Source: Actinomycetota bacterium
GTDB taxonomy: Bacteria > Actinomycetota > Thermoleophilia > Gaiellales > Gaiellaceae
Direction of reading: 5' to 3'
Length of the DNA: 6,980 nt
Assembly: GCA_013811645.1 (NCBI GenBank)
Contig: JACCUU010000302.1
Location: 1 to 6,980 of the forward strand
The translations under genes were made by a program, and so were the position numbers. Below are positions 1 through 5,332 of this stretch, one piece after another; position 1 is the first letter of the stretch, and each line of letters opens with the position of its first letter. Under the pieces are notes generated by a model, which searched no databases, was not told the origin of the DNA, and saw only the letters and a list, made by a program, of their open reading frames with translations.

Positions 1-453
1 ACGAGAGGCCAGGTGATCGCCACCGAGCCGATCCCCGAGCGATTCTTCGCGATCCCGCACTACGGTCGCCACGGTTACGACTACTGGCACCAGACGGAGG
101 ACGGACGAATCGTCGCGGGCGGCTTCCGCGACGTCTCGCTCCAGGAGGAGTTCACAGCCGACGAAGTCCTGACGCCGAAGGTGCAGCAGGCGCTCGAGGA
201 CTTCGTCGCGTCGCTGGTCGAGCGCCCGCTGCGCGTGGACTACCGCTGGGCGGGGATCTTCGGGATGATCTTCGACTTCCTTCCCGCGGTCGGCCGCGTG
301 CCCGGCGAGGACGGCCTCTGGATCGCAGGCGGATACTCCGGCCACGGCAACGTCCTCGGCTTCGCGTGCGGGAGACTCGTCGCGCGCGCGATCCTCGGCG
401 ATCGCGACCCGCTGCTCGACCTCTTCGAGCCTGCGAGGCTTCTTGCCGGATGA
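1..453 (+). CDS. FAD-dependent oxidoreductase, DAO family (C-terminal fragment)
   Basis: The frame is open from the first base of the window, so the gene starts upstream and only its last 150 residues are visible. It matches the C-terminal part of the DAO (D-amino acid/glycine oxidase, gamma-glutamylputrescine oxidase) family: a substrate-domain stretch with many aromatic residues (PHYGRHGYDYWHQ), then VAGGFRD, then W-A-G-I-F-G near residue 83 and the signature IAGGYSGHGNVLGFACG near 108-124. This last segment closes over the FAD in the family. Such enzymes oxidise an amine or amino acid C-N bond with FAD and pass electrons to O2 or another acceptor. The N-terminal Rossmann motif GxGxxG lies outside the window and the substrate cannot be told. 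The TGA stop overlaps the ATG of the next gene by four bases (ATGA), so the two are probably cotranscribed and translationally coupled. Family call strong, substrate unknown. Confidence 0.9.
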   Translation, partial: TRGQVIATEPIPERFFAIPHYGRHGYDYWHQTEDGRIVAGGFRDVSLQEEFTADEVLTPKVQQALEDFVASLVERPLRVDYRWAGIFGMIFDFLPAVGRVPGEDGLWIAGGYSGHGNVLGFACGRLVARAILGDRDPLLDLFEPARLLAG

Positions 454-1049
454 GTGTCGAGGACTGTCTCGCCTGCGATCTGACCGATGGACGGCTGCCG
501 CTTCCCGGCGGTCGAGTGCACGAGACGCAGCACTGGCTGGTCGAGCACTGCGTTGGCCCGCTGGGAGTGGGCACGTTGCTCGTCAAGCCCAGACGACATG
601 TCGTGCACGTGGCGGAATTGGATGACGCGGAGGTGAAGGAGCTCGGGTCACTCCTTCAGAGGGTCGCGGCAGTCGTGACCGAACTCACGCATCCGGAGCA
701 GGTCTACGTGACGCTGTGGTCGCACGCCGATGCGGTGCCGAGACACATCCACTGGGTCGTGCAACCGGTGACCGCTGCGCGGATGGCCGAGCACGGCGGC
801 CTCCACGGCGCTCGAATCCAGGTTGAGATGTTCGATCGGCGCGTCGAACCTCCGGCAGACGAGGTGGAAGCATTCTGCGAGCACGCGCGAGAGGCATTCG
901 CCCACGACGCGCGATCCTCTATGACGCCTTCACAGCCGAGATCAGCTTCAACACCGAGTCCTTGGCGTCGCCGAACAGCATCGTCGTCTTCGCGTCGAGG
1001 TAGAGCTCGTTGTCGATCCCCGCGAAACCCGGGTTCATCGACCGCTTGA
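450..1049 (+). CDS. HIT-family nucleotide hydrolase/transferase with long aberrant C-terminal tail
   Basis: Histidine-triad family protein, 199 residues as read. HIT proteins hydrolyse or transfer nucleotidyl groups (Ap4A-type dinucleotides, AMP-lysine and similar) through a covalent histidine intermediate. Visible signs are C6-x2-C9 at the N-terminus (a zinc knuckle in many HIT proteins), the strand-loop GTLLVKPRRHV at 41-51, and the triad region R-H99-I-H101-W-V103-V-Q at 98-105. The middle histidine, the family's nucleophile, is present as H101; the third triad position is valine. The start is the ATG inside the ATGA overlap with the upstream oxidoreductase; a GAGG 12 bases upstream is only a weak ribosome site. 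Recognisable family sequence ends near residue 155. The remaining ~43 residues are Ser/Arg/Pro-rich and read antisense through the 3' end of pntB, so the true product may be about 157 residues (see findings). Exact substrate not predictable. Confidence 0.82.
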   Translation: MSVEDCLACDLTDGRLPLPGGRVHETQHWLVEHCVGPLGVGTLLVKPRRHVVHVAELDDAEVKELGSLLQRVAAVVTELTHPEQVYVTLWSHADAVPRHIHWVVQPVTAARMAEHGGLHGARIQVEMFDRRVEPPADEVEAFCEHAREAFAHDARSSMTPSQPRSASTPSPWRRRTASSSSRRGRARCRSPRNPGSSTA

Positions 1050-2304
1050 GGACGACGATGCTCGCTGCCTTGTCCACGTCGAGGATCGGCATGCCGTAGA
1101 TCGGGCTGCCGGGGTCGCTGCGCGCAGCCGGGTTCGTCACGTCGTTCGCACCGATGACGAGCACGACGTCCGTCTGCGGGAAATCGGGGTTGACGTCGTC
1201 CATCTCGTGCAGCTGCGTGTAGGGCACGTTCGCCTCCGCGAGCAGCACGTTCATGTGGCCGGGCATGCGGCCCGCGACCGGGTGGATCGCGTACTTCACC
1301 TCGACGCCCTTCTCCTCGAGGACGTCGGCGAGCTGCCGCACGTCATGCTGCGCCTGCGCCACGGCCATGCCGTAGCCAGGAGCGACGATGACCTTGCGGG
1401 CGAACGAGAGCTGCACCGCCACGTCCTCGGGCGAGGTCGCACGGACCGTCCGGCCGTCGTCGGTTCGCGCGACGCCCGCCCCGACCTGAACCTGTCCGAA
1501 CGCGCCGAAGAGGACGCTGGTGACGGAGCGGTTCATCGCCTTCGCCATCAGCAGCGTCAACAGCGTCCCGGCGGCGCCCACGAGCATCCCCGACACGATG
1601 AGCACCGTGGAGTCGAGCACGAACCCGGTCGCGGAGGCCGCGAGGCCGGTGAACGCGTTCAGGAGCGAGATGACGACGGGCATGTCGGCCCCACCAATGG
1701 GAAGGACGAACATGACGCCGAAGAGGAGCGCGAGCCCGATCAACGCGTAGAGCACCCACTGCTCCTCGAGACCTGCCACCGCGGCCGTGCCGAGGGCCGC
1801 GGCGCCGCCCAGGACGGCGATGTTCACGATGTTCTGGCCGGCGAAGACGATCGGCCGTCCGCTGATGAGCTCCTGCAGCTTGGCGAAGGCGACGGCCGAG
1901 CCGGCGAACGAGATCGACCCGATCAGCGCCGAGAGCACGATCGAGACGGTCTCCTCCCGCAGCGGATCCGCGGCGTTGTGCCATTCGGAGAGCGCGACCA
2001 GCGCAGCGGCACCTCCTCCGACCCCGTTGAAGATCGCCACCATCTGCGGCATCGCGGTCATCCGGACGCTGCGCGCGCCGATCAGCCCGACCACGCTGCC
2101 GATCACGAGCGCGACGACGATCCACAGCCAGTTTCCAAGGCCCTCCAGGAGGAGCGTCGTGGCGATCGCCAGGAGCATCCCCGCTCCACCGATCCAGTTC
2201 CCCTTGCGCGCGTGCCGCGGCGAGGAGAGGAACTTCAGGGAGACGACGAAGCAGGCGATCGTGATCAGGTAGAGGATCGCGACGACATCGGGATCTGAGA
2301 TCAT
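919..2304 (-). CDS. pntB: NAD(P) transhydrogenase beta subunit
   Basis: Membrane subunit of the proton-translocating transhydrogenase, which moves hydride between NADH and NADP+ while protons cross the cytoplasmic membrane. At 461 residues it has the family's usual length. Residues ~6-265 form a string of hydrophobic helices including MPQMVAIFNG (85-94) and GGADMPVVISLLNAFTG (204-220). D207 and N216 correspond to E. coli beta-Asp213 and Asn222. After a linker, ~300-461 is the NADP(H)-binding domain III: PGYGMAVAQAQ (309-319), HPVAGRMPGHMNVLLAEA (341-358), GAND (385-388) and KRSMN (420-424, the 2'-phosphate contact). The position of E. coli beta-His91 is N93 here. The ATG overlaps the pntA-2 stop by four bases (ATGA), with AGGG six bases upstream. 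The TAG stop lies inside the reading frame of the convergent HIT gene. Very secure. Confidence 0.97.
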   Translation of the reverse strand: MISDPDVVAILYLITIACFVVSLKFLSSPRHARKGNWIGGAGMLLAIATTLLLEGLGNWLWIVVALVIGSVVGLIGARSVRMTAMPQMVAIFNGVGGGAAALVALSEWHNAADPLREETVSIVLSALIGSISFAGSAVAFAKLQELISGRPIVFAGQNIVNIAVLGGAAALGTAAVAGLEEQWVLYALIGLALLFGVMFVLPIGGADMPVVISLLNAFTGLAASATGFVLDSTVLIVSGMLVGAAGTLLTLLMAKAMNRSVTSVLFGAFGQVQVGAGVARTDDGRTVRATSPEDVAVQLSFARKVIVAPGYGMAVAQAQHDVRQLADVLEEKGVEVKYAIHPVAGRMPGHMNVLLAEANVPYTQLHEMDDVNPDFPQTDVVLVIGANDVTNPAARSDPGSPIYGMPILDVDKAASIVVLKRSMNPGFAGIDNELYLDAKTTMLFGDAKDSVLKLISAVKAS

Positions 2305-2609
2305 TCGCCGCCCTTTTTGGGCTCCGGGCGGCGTTTGAACATTCCGAGCATCCGGTCGGTGACGAACCAGCCGCCGACGACGTTCGCCGTCGCCAGCACG
2401 AGCGCGGTGAAGCCGACGACCTTGGTAAAGGTGTCGTCGGCCGTTCCGAGAACGATGATCGCGCCGACGATCACGATTCCGTGGATGAAGTTCGCCCCCG
2501 ACATGAGCGGGGTGTGCAGCATGGTCGGCACCTTCGCGATCACCTCGAAGCCGAGAAAGGCCGCCAGCACGAGGATCGTCAGCTCGATGACGAGCGGGAG
2601 ATCGGTCAC
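2301..2609 (-). CDS. pntA-2 (pntAB): NAD(P) transhydrogenase alpha subunit, membrane part (alpha-2)
   Basis: Small membrane half of a split alpha subunit; in E. coli the same sequence is fused to the C-terminus of PntA. As called it has 102 residues with three hydrophobic helices at roughly 6-27, 41-55 and 62-84. The conserved family segment is KVPTMLHTPLMSG (26-38), followed by N-F-I-H43-G-I; the equivalent E. coli residue to H43 is serine. The tail is short and charged (KRRPEPKKGGE). I chose the GTG start at 2609 because it forms a GTGA overlap with the pntA-1 stop and has GGAG eight bases upstream. An ATG ten codons further upstream would add a charged, unconserved stretch (RDSGRGDER) before the first helix. 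The 3' end overlaps pntB by ATGA, so all three pnt genes are coupled. Confidence 0.93.
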   Translation of the reverse strand: MTDLPLVIELTILVLAAFLGFEVIAKVPTMLHTPLMSGANFIHGIVIVGAIIVLGTADDTFTKVVGFTALVLATANVVGGWFVTDRMLGMFKRRPEPKKGGE

Positions 2610-3703
2610 GCGCTCGTCTCCGCGCCCCGAGTCACGCACGCACCCGCGGTGATCTCGTCCTCCCAGTCGAGCGCCAGCTCTCCGTTCGGCGCCAGGTGCT
2701 GCAGCAGCGCGGCGATGTTGCGTGAGTAGAGCTGGCTCGCGTGAAACGCCATCAGGGAGGGGAGGTTCGTCGTGCCCACGATCGAGACGCCGGCGCGCTC
2801 GACGACCTCACCCGGAACGGTGAGCTCGCAGTTGCCGCCGGTCTCCGCCGCCAGGTCGACGATCACGGAGCCGGGACGCATGCGCTCGACCGCGGAGGCG
2901 GGGATGAGCTTCGGCGCAGGCCGGCCGGGAACGGCCGCGGTGGTGATGACGACGTCGAAGTCCGGAATCCGCTCCTCGAGCGCTGTCTGCTGTTGCTCCT
3001 GCTGCTCGGGCGTGAGCTCGGTCGCGTAGCCGCCGGCGGTCTCCTCGGCGCGAACGCCCAGATCGAGAAACGACGCGCCGAGGCTCTCGACCTGCTCTTG
3101 CACCGAAGGGCGGACGTCGAAGCCCGAGACGACGGCGCCGAGGCGCCGGGCGGTCGCGATCGCCTGCAGGCCCGCAACACCCGCGCCGATCACGAGCGCG
3201 CGCACCGGCGCGATCGTCCCGGCGGCTGTCATCAGCATCGGAAAGAGCCTGGGCACCCTGTCGGCCGCGAGCACCACCGCCTTGTAGCCCGCGACGGTGG
3301 CTTGGGACGAGAGCGCGTCCATCGCCTGCGCACGCGTGATCCGCGGGATCGATTCCATCGCGAACGCATCCACGCCGCGCTCGCGCAAGCGAGCGATTCC
3401 TTCGAAGTCGGTGAGCGGCTGCAGGAATCCGATGAGGACGGTGCCCCGCGCCAGTGCCTCGGCTTCCTGCGGCGAAGGCTTCGCAACGCGGACGACTCCA
3501 CGCGCGCCGTCGAGAAGCACGGCGGAGTCCACGATGTCCGCTCCGGCTTCCGCATAGCTCTCGTCGAGGAAGCCTGCGGCCGCGCCCGCGCCGCGCTCGA
3601 CCCGTATCTCGAAGCCCGACTCGCGGAGCTTGGAAACCGTCTCGGGAACGAGCGCCACGCGACACTCGCCGGGAGCCGTCTCCCTCGGAACCGCGACTCG
3701 CAT
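2606..3703 (-). CDS. pntA-1 (pntAA): NAD(P) transhydrogenase alpha subunit, NAD-binding part (alpha-1)
   Basis: Soluble NAD(H)-binding domain I of the transhydrogenase, 365 residues, related to alanine dehydrogenase. It docks on the membrane complex and exchanges hydride with NADP(H) bound to PntB. Visible motifs are the N-terminal MRVAVPRETAPGE (1-13) with CRVALVPE (14-21), RITRAQAMDALSSQA (121-135), the Rossmann loop VIGAGVAGLQ (171-180), the NAD-selective acidic residue in GFDVRP (D196), the mobile-loop region GGYATELTPEQQ (224-235), TTAAVPGRPAPKLI (254-267) and DLAAETGGNCE (283-293). The ATG at 3703 begins exactly at the family's conserved N-terminus; the in-frame ATG at 3775 would add 24 unconserved residues. 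No Shine-Dalgarno precedes 3703, but TAGAGT lies ten bases upstream. It is first of the coupled set pntA-1/pntA-2/pntB. Split alpha subunits are known in Rhodospirillum and Thermus. Confidence 0.96.
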   Translation of the reverse strand: MRVAVPRETAPGECRVALVPETVSKLRESGFEIRVERGAGAAAGFLDESYAEAGADIVDSAVLLDGARGVVRVAKPSPQEAEALARGTVLIGFLQPLTDFEGIARLRERGVDAFAMESIPRITRAQAMDALSSQATVAGYKAVVLAADRVPRLFPMLMTAAGTIAPVRALVIGAGVAGLQAIATARRLGAVVSGFDVRPSVQEQVESLGASFLDLGVRAEETAGGYATELTPEQQEQQQTALEERIPDFDVVITTAAVPGRPAPKLIPASAVERMRPGSVIVDLAAETGGNCELTVPGEVVERAGVSIVGTTNLPSLMAFHASQLYSRNIAALLQHLAPNGELALDWEDEITAGACVTRGAETSA

Positions 3704-3713
3704 GCCGGACGAG

Positions 3714-3719
3714 ACTCTA
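3714..3719 (-). promoter_or_regulatory. Candidate -10 element for the pnt operon
   Basis: Read on the minus strand, CCAATAGAGT precedes the pntA-1 ATG, with TAGAGT (a TANNNT -10 pattern) ending ten bases before it. The ten bases between hold no Shine-Dalgarno-like sequence, so a leaderless or nearly leaderless transcript is plausible. No good -35 hexamer sits at 16-18 bp. Support comes mainly from the nearly identical CCAATAGACT in front of the neighbouring dehydrogenase gene. Promoter function is inferred. Confidence 0.4.
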
Positions 3720-3785
3720 TTGGGAGGAGTCCAAGCCCGTTCTCGCAACCGGCAGGTGTAGGCCCAGCTTGGCAAAGCTCATGCG

Positions 3786-3817
3786 AAAACCACAGCCAGC
3801 GGCCGCGAAGCGGACGC
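3786..3817 (-). terminator. Weak hairpin after the isocitrate dehydrogenase gene
   Basis: On the minus strand, arms GCGTCCGC (3817-3810) and GCGGCCGC (3806-3799) enclose a TTC loop, seven of eight pairs with one mismatch. A TTTT run (3789-3786) comes only after a ten-base gap. This is a poor intrinsic terminator but could attenuate read-through from the dehydrogenase gene into pnt. It lies in the 139-bp gap between the two genes, which otherwise holds only the pnt upstream region. Confidence 0.22.
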
Positions 3818-3842
3818 CTTTAGGGATTTGCTCTGCGCCTAA

Positions 3843-4910
3843 CTAGAGTCCTGCCCAGATCTCGAGCTTCTGCTTCGTGCGGCGGATCACTTCGTCGGTG
3901 TACTCCCGTGTACCCGCGTGGCCGCCCAGATCCGCAGTCCGGAGGCCCTCGGCCACGGCTTCGAGGCTCGCCTCGCGGACGGCCCTGCCCGCCGTCTGCA
4001 GCTTCTCGTCTTCGGCGTGCGAGAGCAGCGCGGCCGCAGCCAGGATCATGGCCATCGGATTCGCGATGTCCTTGCCCTCGAGTGCAGGAGCCGTGCCGTG
4101 CGCGGCCTCGGCCACGAGCGCGCTCGGCACGTAGTCGTCGCCGAATGCGACAAGCAGCGACTCGGAACCTGCGATCGAGCCGAACAGCGGCAGGACGAGG
4201 TCGGACAGGATGTCCCCGTCGCGGTTCAGCGCCGGGATCACCATCGGCGCGCCGCTGGACGAGACGAGCAGCGCAAATGTTGCGTCGATGAGCTGTGGCT
4301 CGTAGGTGACGTCGGGGTGACGCTCGGCGGCAGCGTCCATCTCCTCCTTGAGCATCCCTTCGTAGACCGGGCTCACGGTGTACTTCGGCCCGCCGAACAC
4401 CTTGGCTTCCATGCGCTCCGCCTGCCGGAACGCGAACTCTGCGACGGCGCGGCACACGCGCCTCTCGATCCGCTCCGTGCGGAGCGCAACCTCGTCGTCC
4501 CCTTCGCCCTCGCGCCACTCCTTCGCGCCGTAGGCATCGCCGACCGCCATGCGTACGACGGAGATCGGCGAGTGCACGCCCCCGAACGGCACGACGCCGG
4601 GAATCCGTCGGCCGGTCCTGACGATGACCTTGCCGCCGATCTCCTCGCGAAGCATGCGATTGGGCGAGCCGACATCTCCGGCGCGCTCCGGCGTGATCGT
4701 GGCCGCCTTCAGGCCGTACCTGTGCTGCCTGATCGCCGCCGCCGCCTCGTAGACCACCTGGTTCTCCGTGGTGCGCCGGTTCTCGAGCGACAGATCGAAG
4801 CGGGGGAATTCGAGCGTCGTTCCGACCACATCGGGAGCCAGAACGCGCAGCGCTTCCTCGAGCAGCTCTTGACCCGTCTGGTCGCCCTCGAGGACGACGA
4901 TCGTACTCAT
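3843..4910 (-). CDS. Isocitrate dehydrogenase-like (isocitrate/isopropylmalate dehydrogenase family)
   Basis: Beta-decarboxylating dehydrogenase of 355 residues, near the size of NAD-type IDH and isopropylmalate dehydrogenase and shorter than E. coli IDH (416). The substrate-pocket pattern of isocitrate enzymes is intact: S82-P-N84-R-M-L-R88 with R98 ten residues on, matching E. coli S113, N115, R119, R129 in identity and spacing. R120 and Y127 match R153/Y160, K176 matches K230, and D209, D233, D237 match metal ligands D283, D307, D311 with the same intervals. HGTAPALEGKDIANP (271-285) is the nucleotide-loop region, where E. coli's NADP-binding Lys344-Tyr345 become A276-L277. It probably converts isocitrate to 2-oxoglutarate; cofactor open, NAD more likely. 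Homoisocitrate or another 2-hydroxyacid is an alternative. There is no Shine-Dalgarno; TAGACT lies seven bases before the ATG. It lies upstream of pnt in the same orientation. Confidence 0.88.
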   Translation of the reverse strand: MSTIVVLEGDQTGQELLEEALRVLAPDVVGTTLEFPRFDLSLENRRTTENQVVYEAAAAIRQHRYGLKAATITPERAGDVGSPNRMLREEIGGKVIVRTGRRIPGVVPFGGVHSPISVVRMAVGDAYGAKEWREGEGDDEVALRTERIERRVCRAVAEFAFRQAERMEAKVFGGPKYTVSPVYEGMLKEEMDAAAERHPDVTYEPQLIDATFALLVSSSGAPMVIPALNRDGDILSDLVLPLFGSIAGSESLLVAFGDDYVPSALVAEAAHGTAPALEGKDIANPMAMILAAAALLSHAEDEKLQTAGRAVREASLEAVAEGLRTADLGGHAGTREYTDEVIRRTKQKLEIWAGL

Positions 4911-4917
4911 GGGCTAC

Positions 4918-4947
4918 AGTCTATTGGATCGAAATGGAAGACGTCAT
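4918..4947 (-). promoter_or_regulatory. Candidate promoter of the isocitrate dehydrogenase-like gene
   Basis: On the minus strand, ATGACG (4947-4942) and TAGACT (4923-4918) are separated by 18 bp, each a 4/6 match to the -35 and -10 consensus. The -10 ends seven bases before the ATG at 4910 and no ribosome site intervenes, so transcription would begin at or next to the start codon (leaderless mRNA). The motif CCAATAGACT differs in one base from that before pntA-1. Confidence 0.5.
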
Positions 4948-4953
4948 TCACTC

Positions 4954-4982
4954 TTGCATTTCGCATTCGTATTTCGTACTGT
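4954..4982 (+). promoter_or_regulatory. Candidate promoter of the small CxxC protein gene
   Basis: TTGCAT (4954-4959) and TACTGT (4977-4982) are spaced by exactly 17 bp, a sigma-70-like arrangement. Transcription would begin around 4989 and give a ~28-base leader carrying a strong ribosome site. The -35 lies back to back with that of the divergent dehydrogenase gene, only 6 bp apart. Confidence 0.5.
4956..4975 (+). repeat. Imperfect 6-7 bp tandem repeat inside the promoter spacer
   Basis: Three near-identical units follow one another: GCATTTC, GCATTC, GTATTTC, then a partial GTACTG. They fall between the candidate -35 and -10 of the small-protein promoter and are much richer in A/T than the surroundings. 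They could be a protein-binding site or simply an A/T-rich promoter stretch. Confidence 0.35.
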
Positions 4983-5002
4983 GCTGATCTCGAAACGCCG
5001 GT

Positions 5003-5010
5003 AAGGAGGA
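5003..5010 (+). promoter_or_regulatory. Strong Shine-Dalgarno site deciding the GTG start at 5017
   Basis: AAGGAGGA, nearly the full anti-16S complement, ends six bases before GTG at 5017. It is the only near-perfect ribosome site in the window and indicates efficient translation of the small protein. Confidence 0.85.
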
Positions 5011-5016
5011 AGAATC

Positions 5017-5217
5017 GTGGCACGAAAGACAATCCTCGTCTGTGACAAGTGCTCGAAGGAAGTCTCCGAGGGAAGAGGGGCGCTCATGCGTCTCAACTTC
5101 ACAGATGCCCGCCGCGGCTCGAAGCAGGCCGATCTCTGCGACGACTGCGCGGGCGGCATGCCCGGTCACGCGGTAGCACGCCGCGGCCGGAGACCGAAAG
5201 CGGTCGCCGCCTCGTAA
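5017..5217 (+). CDS. Small zinc-ribbon-like protein with basic tail, function unknown
   Basis: A 66-residue protein with GTG start behind a strong ribosome site. Two CxxC knuckles, C9-D-K-C12 and C41-D-D-C44, 28 residues apart, would suit one four-cysteine zinc site. Between them lies a compact segment, MRLNFTDARRGSKQADL (24-40), that looks like two short strands joined by a basic turn. After the second knuckle come GGMPGH (46-51) and a very basic tail with R-R-G-R-R-P-K (55-61), resembling an AT-hook core or an RNA-binding tail. No signal peptide or membrane segment is present. It stands alone between a divergent metabolic gene and a probable terminator, so it is likely monocistronic and well expressed. 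Binding of DNA or RNA is inferred from composition; I do not recognise a named family. That it is a real gene is well supported by ribosome site, promoter, motif pattern and terminator. Confidence 0.85.
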   Translation: MARKTILVCDKCSKEVSEGRGALMRLNFTDARRGSKQADLCDDCAGGMPGHAVARRGRRPKAVAAS

Positions 5218-5226
5218 GACAGACGC

Positions 5227-5259
5227 CCGGTGACTGTCACCGCGAGTGACAGTCACCGG
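5227..5259 (+). terminator. Perfect 14-bp hairpin built of two palindromes; probable terminator
   Basis: Arms CCGGTGACTGTCAC (5227-5240) and GTGACAGTCACCGG (5246-5259) pair perfectly around a five-base loop CGCGA. The hairpin starts nine bases after the small gene's stop and is followed by a pyrimidine-rich TGTTTCCCGCTCTTTCC, a poor but usable U-tract. Each arm also contains its own palindrome, GTGAC-T-GTCAC and GTGAC-A-GTCAC, with centres 16 bp apart, so it could instead be a paired operator or a dispersed repeat element. Confidence 0.6.
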
Positions 5260-5320
5260 TGTTTCCCGCTCTTTCCTCAGAAGGGCCTGCCCCGTACGAA
5301 AGAGCGTCGGAGGCCGGGAT

Positions 5321-5326
5321 TACCAT
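5321..5326 (+). promoter_or_regulatory. Candidate -10 element for the AddB-like gene
   Basis: TACCAT (4/6 match to TATAAT) ends six bases before the ATG at 5333, similar in placement to the -10 of the dehydrogenase gene. No convincing -35 was found. GGAGG at 5309-5313 is 19 bases from the ATG, too far for normal use. A leaderless start is therefore possible but only weakly supported. Confidence 0.28.
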
Positions 5327-5332
5327 GGGCAG

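Noticed and set aside
1207..2298. Plus-strand open frame of 363 codons opposite pntB
   Set aside because: Its low-complexity His/Arg/Asp/Glu-rich product is the complement of pntB codons; pntB itself is unmistakable.
3717..3782. Possible 21-codon leader peptide (MSFAKLGLHLPVARTGLDSSQ and near) upstream of pntA-1
   Set aside because: It has no ribosome site, and its stop codon coincides with the candidate -10 of pntA-1, so the main transcript may not include it. Its slight resemblance to a DEAD-box helicase N-terminus is too short to mean anything.
2741..3823. Plus-strand open frame of 360 codons opposite pntA-1
   Set aside because: An antisense shadow rich in Arg/Leu/Gly with no domain; the minus strand encodes a full transhydrogenase alpha-1.
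3704..3842. Checked the gap between the dehydrogenase and pntA-1 for a tRNA or small RNA
   Set aside because: No T-arm GGTTCRA sequence or cloverleaf pairing was found; only a weak hairpin and the candidate -10 are present.
3918..5045. Plus-strand open frame of 375 codons across the isocitrate dehydrogenase-like gene and divergent promoter region
   Set aside because: No domain, Arg/His-rich composition, and it would overlap both the dehydrogenase gene and the well-supported small gene start.
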